Of a DNA stretch of 5,028 nt, positions 3,892 to 5,028 are shown piece by piece (within the stretch, counting starts at the first letter, position 1; each line of letters begins with the position of its first letter). This DNA is from PVC group bacterium. Lineage in GTDB: Bacteria > Verrucomicrobiota > Kiritimatiellia > SS1-B-03-39 > UBA6053. The stretch spans positions 1-5,028 of the forward strand of contig PXDP01000257.1 in NCBI GenBank assembly GCA_003565035.1, written 5' to 3'. Under the pieces are notes generated by a model. The model did no database searches and was not told the origin of the DNA. It saw only the letters and a list, made by a program, of their open reading frames with translations. Both the position numbers and the translations under genes were made by a program.

Positions 3892-5028
3892 ATGTCAACT
3901 CCTCCACGCGTACGCTTTGCCCCCTCTCCCACCGGACATGTCCACATCGGCAATATCCGGGTGGCCATTTTCAACTATCTCTTTGCCCGCTCCCAGTCAG
4001 GTCGTTTTCTCCTGCGCGTCGAGGACACGGATCGCGAACGGAGCACCCCCGAGGCCATTGACGCGCTCATGGGGGTGCTGGACTGGCTGGAACTTCGCCC
4101 CGACGAGGAGCCGCTGTTTCAGTCCGCCCGGGTGGAGGCGCATTTGGCGACGGCGGAGAAATGGATTGCCGAGGGACACGCCTATCGGCATGCCCGCAGC
4201 CCCGAGGAACAACCGGCCGTGTTTTTCCGGGTTCCGACTTTGTCGGCGCCGTATGGCGATTTCATCCGCAATGCCGGGCCAGTGAGCCACAAGCTGTTTG
4301 AAGGCGAGACCCTGCGCATCGATCACACCGGAATTCAATATGTGGGCGTGAGCCGCAAAGGCAAGCCCGATCCAGGCGGATGCTGCCTGGCGGGCATGGC
4401 CGACGGCAAGGTGTTTGCCGCCGACGGGACGCTGTTGCTGGATCTGGCCGAAGCCCTCCCGTCCGTGTTGGCCGGCGACACCGAATTCGAAACCGTCGGC
4501 GCGGACCGGGTGGAATATACCCGCCGCGAAATCGTTTTCCAGGATCTCGTCAAAGGCGAGCTGGCCAAGCCGTTGGACTCCATGAAGGACTTGGTGATTG
4601 TGCGCGGGGACGGCTCCCCGGTGTTCCATCTCGCCAATGTTTGCGACGATGACTGCCAGAAAATCACCCATGTGATCCGCGGGGACGATCACGTGGAAAA
4701 CACCTATCGCCATATTCCGATGTTCATCGCCCTGGGTGCCCCGGTCCCCGCCTACGGTCACCTGCCCATGATTGTCAATGAGCAGGGAAAACCGTATTCC
4801 AAGCGGGATGGCGACGCTTTTGTCGGCGATTTCCGCGCCAAAGGCGTTTTGCCCGAGGCTTTGTTCAATTGTCTGACCCTCTTGGGCTGGTCTCCGGGGG
4901 ATGACCGGGAAAAAATGAACCGCGACGAAATGATTTCCGCGTTCCGTCTGGAGCGGGTCCAACGCGCTCCCGCGCAAATGGACCTGCGCAAACTCGCGAA
5001 CCTGAACGGGCAGTACCTCCAGGAATTG
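3892..5028 (+). CDS. gltX: Glutamyl-tRNA synthetase, 5' part (379 residues, runs off the window)
   Basis: Class I aminoacyl-tRNA synthetase that charges tRNA-Glu with glutamate using ATP, in the cytoplasm. The N-terminus RFAPSPTGHVHIGN (8-21) carries the HIGH-type ATP motif as HIGN, followed by the glutamate-pocket segment LRVEDTDRERS (41-51). GDDHVENT (264-271) is the family's GEDHxxNT box, and KPYSKRDG (300-307) stands for the KMSKS loop with SKR intact, so the core looks active. Two points are odd. The zinc-type cysteine cluster expected near residue 100 is absent (AYRHARSPEE). About 100 residues separate the FRVP strand (112-115) from VFQDLVKGEL (215-224), which normally lie about ten residues apart. 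The C-terminal anticodon-binding domain lies beyond the window. The reading frame is unbroken. The synthetase for glutamine is excluded by the bacterial GluRS signature layout, although a non-discriminating enzyme cannot be ruled out. Confidence 0.96.
   Translation, partial: MSTPPRVRFAPSPTGHVHIGNIRVAIFNYLFARSQSGRFLLRVEDTDRERSTPEAIDALMGVLDWLELRPDEEPLFQSARVEAHLATAEKWIAEGHAYRHARSPEEQPAVFFRVPTLSAPYGDFIRNAGPVSHKLFEGETLRIDHTGIQYVGVSRKGKPDPGGCCLAGMADGKVFAADGTLLLDLAEALPSVLAGDTEFETVGADRVEYTRREIVFQDLVKGELAKPLDSMKDLVIVRGDGSPVFHLANVCDDDCQKITHVIRGDDHVENTYRHIPMFIALGAPVPAYGHLPMIVNEQGKPYSKRDGDAFVGDFRAKGVLPEALFNCLTLLGWSPGDDREKMNRDEMISAFRLERVQRAPAQMDLRKLANLNGQYLQEL

Noticed and set aside
3701..3907. A 68-codon minus-strand frame upstream of gltX
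   Set aside because: It has no recognisable motif, overlaps the gltX start and the tRNA leader region, and shows no convincing ribosome binding site.
3997..4977. A 326-codon open frame on the minus strand opposite gltX
   Set aside because: It is the antisense of a clear gltX frame with HIGH- and KMSKS-type motifs and has no family features.

Overview
The window looks like a bacterial chromosome segment where a small tRNA-associated integrative module sits beside a core gene. The clearest host gene is the 5' three quarters of gltX (glutamyl-tRNA synthetase) at the right edge. Its wording (KPYSKRDG instead of KMSKS, GDDHVENT, a long insert in the catalytic half) and the GC-rich coding style make me think of the PVC superphylum (Lentisphaerota, Kiritimatiellota or Verrucomicrobiota). 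That is an impression from memory and not a demonstrated placement.

Layout from left to right. Bases 1-521 hold no gene. They contain a perfect terminator-type hairpin at the very edge, G-runs, and a 320-bp non-coding mobile element (68-387) with 20-bp perfect terminal inverted repeats and a 12-bp target duplication. The element is built like a MITE of the IS4/IS231 kind and its interior is largely self-complementary. Bases 522-3357 carry two minus-strand genes in one transcription unit. The first is a 549-residue tyrosine recombinase with a complete catalytic set (R245, K270, H448, R451, H474, Y484). The second is an unrecognised 397-residue protein whose start overlaps the recombinase stop (ATGAATAA). 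Bases 3358-3480 are the control region: a good sigma70-type promoter, two 9-bp repeats exactly 11 bp apart, and a near-palindrome. Then come a rho-independent terminator (3484-3513), a complete tRNA-Pro(CGG) on the minus strand (3519-3595) with its own promoter, a short leader region, and gltX on the plus strand from 3892.

How it fits together. The recombinase promoter lies just beyond the 3' end of tRNA-Pro, the usual geometry of an element integrated at a tRNA 3' end, so the tRNA is the probable attachment site. The second attachment site is not visible here, so the left boundary and any further cargo are unknown.

The most unusual point is inside the recombinase. About 100 extra residues separate the first catalytic arginine/lysine pair from the HxxR box, and they contain a convincing helix-turn-helix. 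The translationally coupled partner ends in a winged-helix-like domain and is clearly AT-richer than the recombinase. Together they look like a two-component recombination module in which the recombinase carries an extra DNA-binding or regulatory domain in its catalytic half. This interpretation is inference; the domain order and the overlap are read directly from the sequence.
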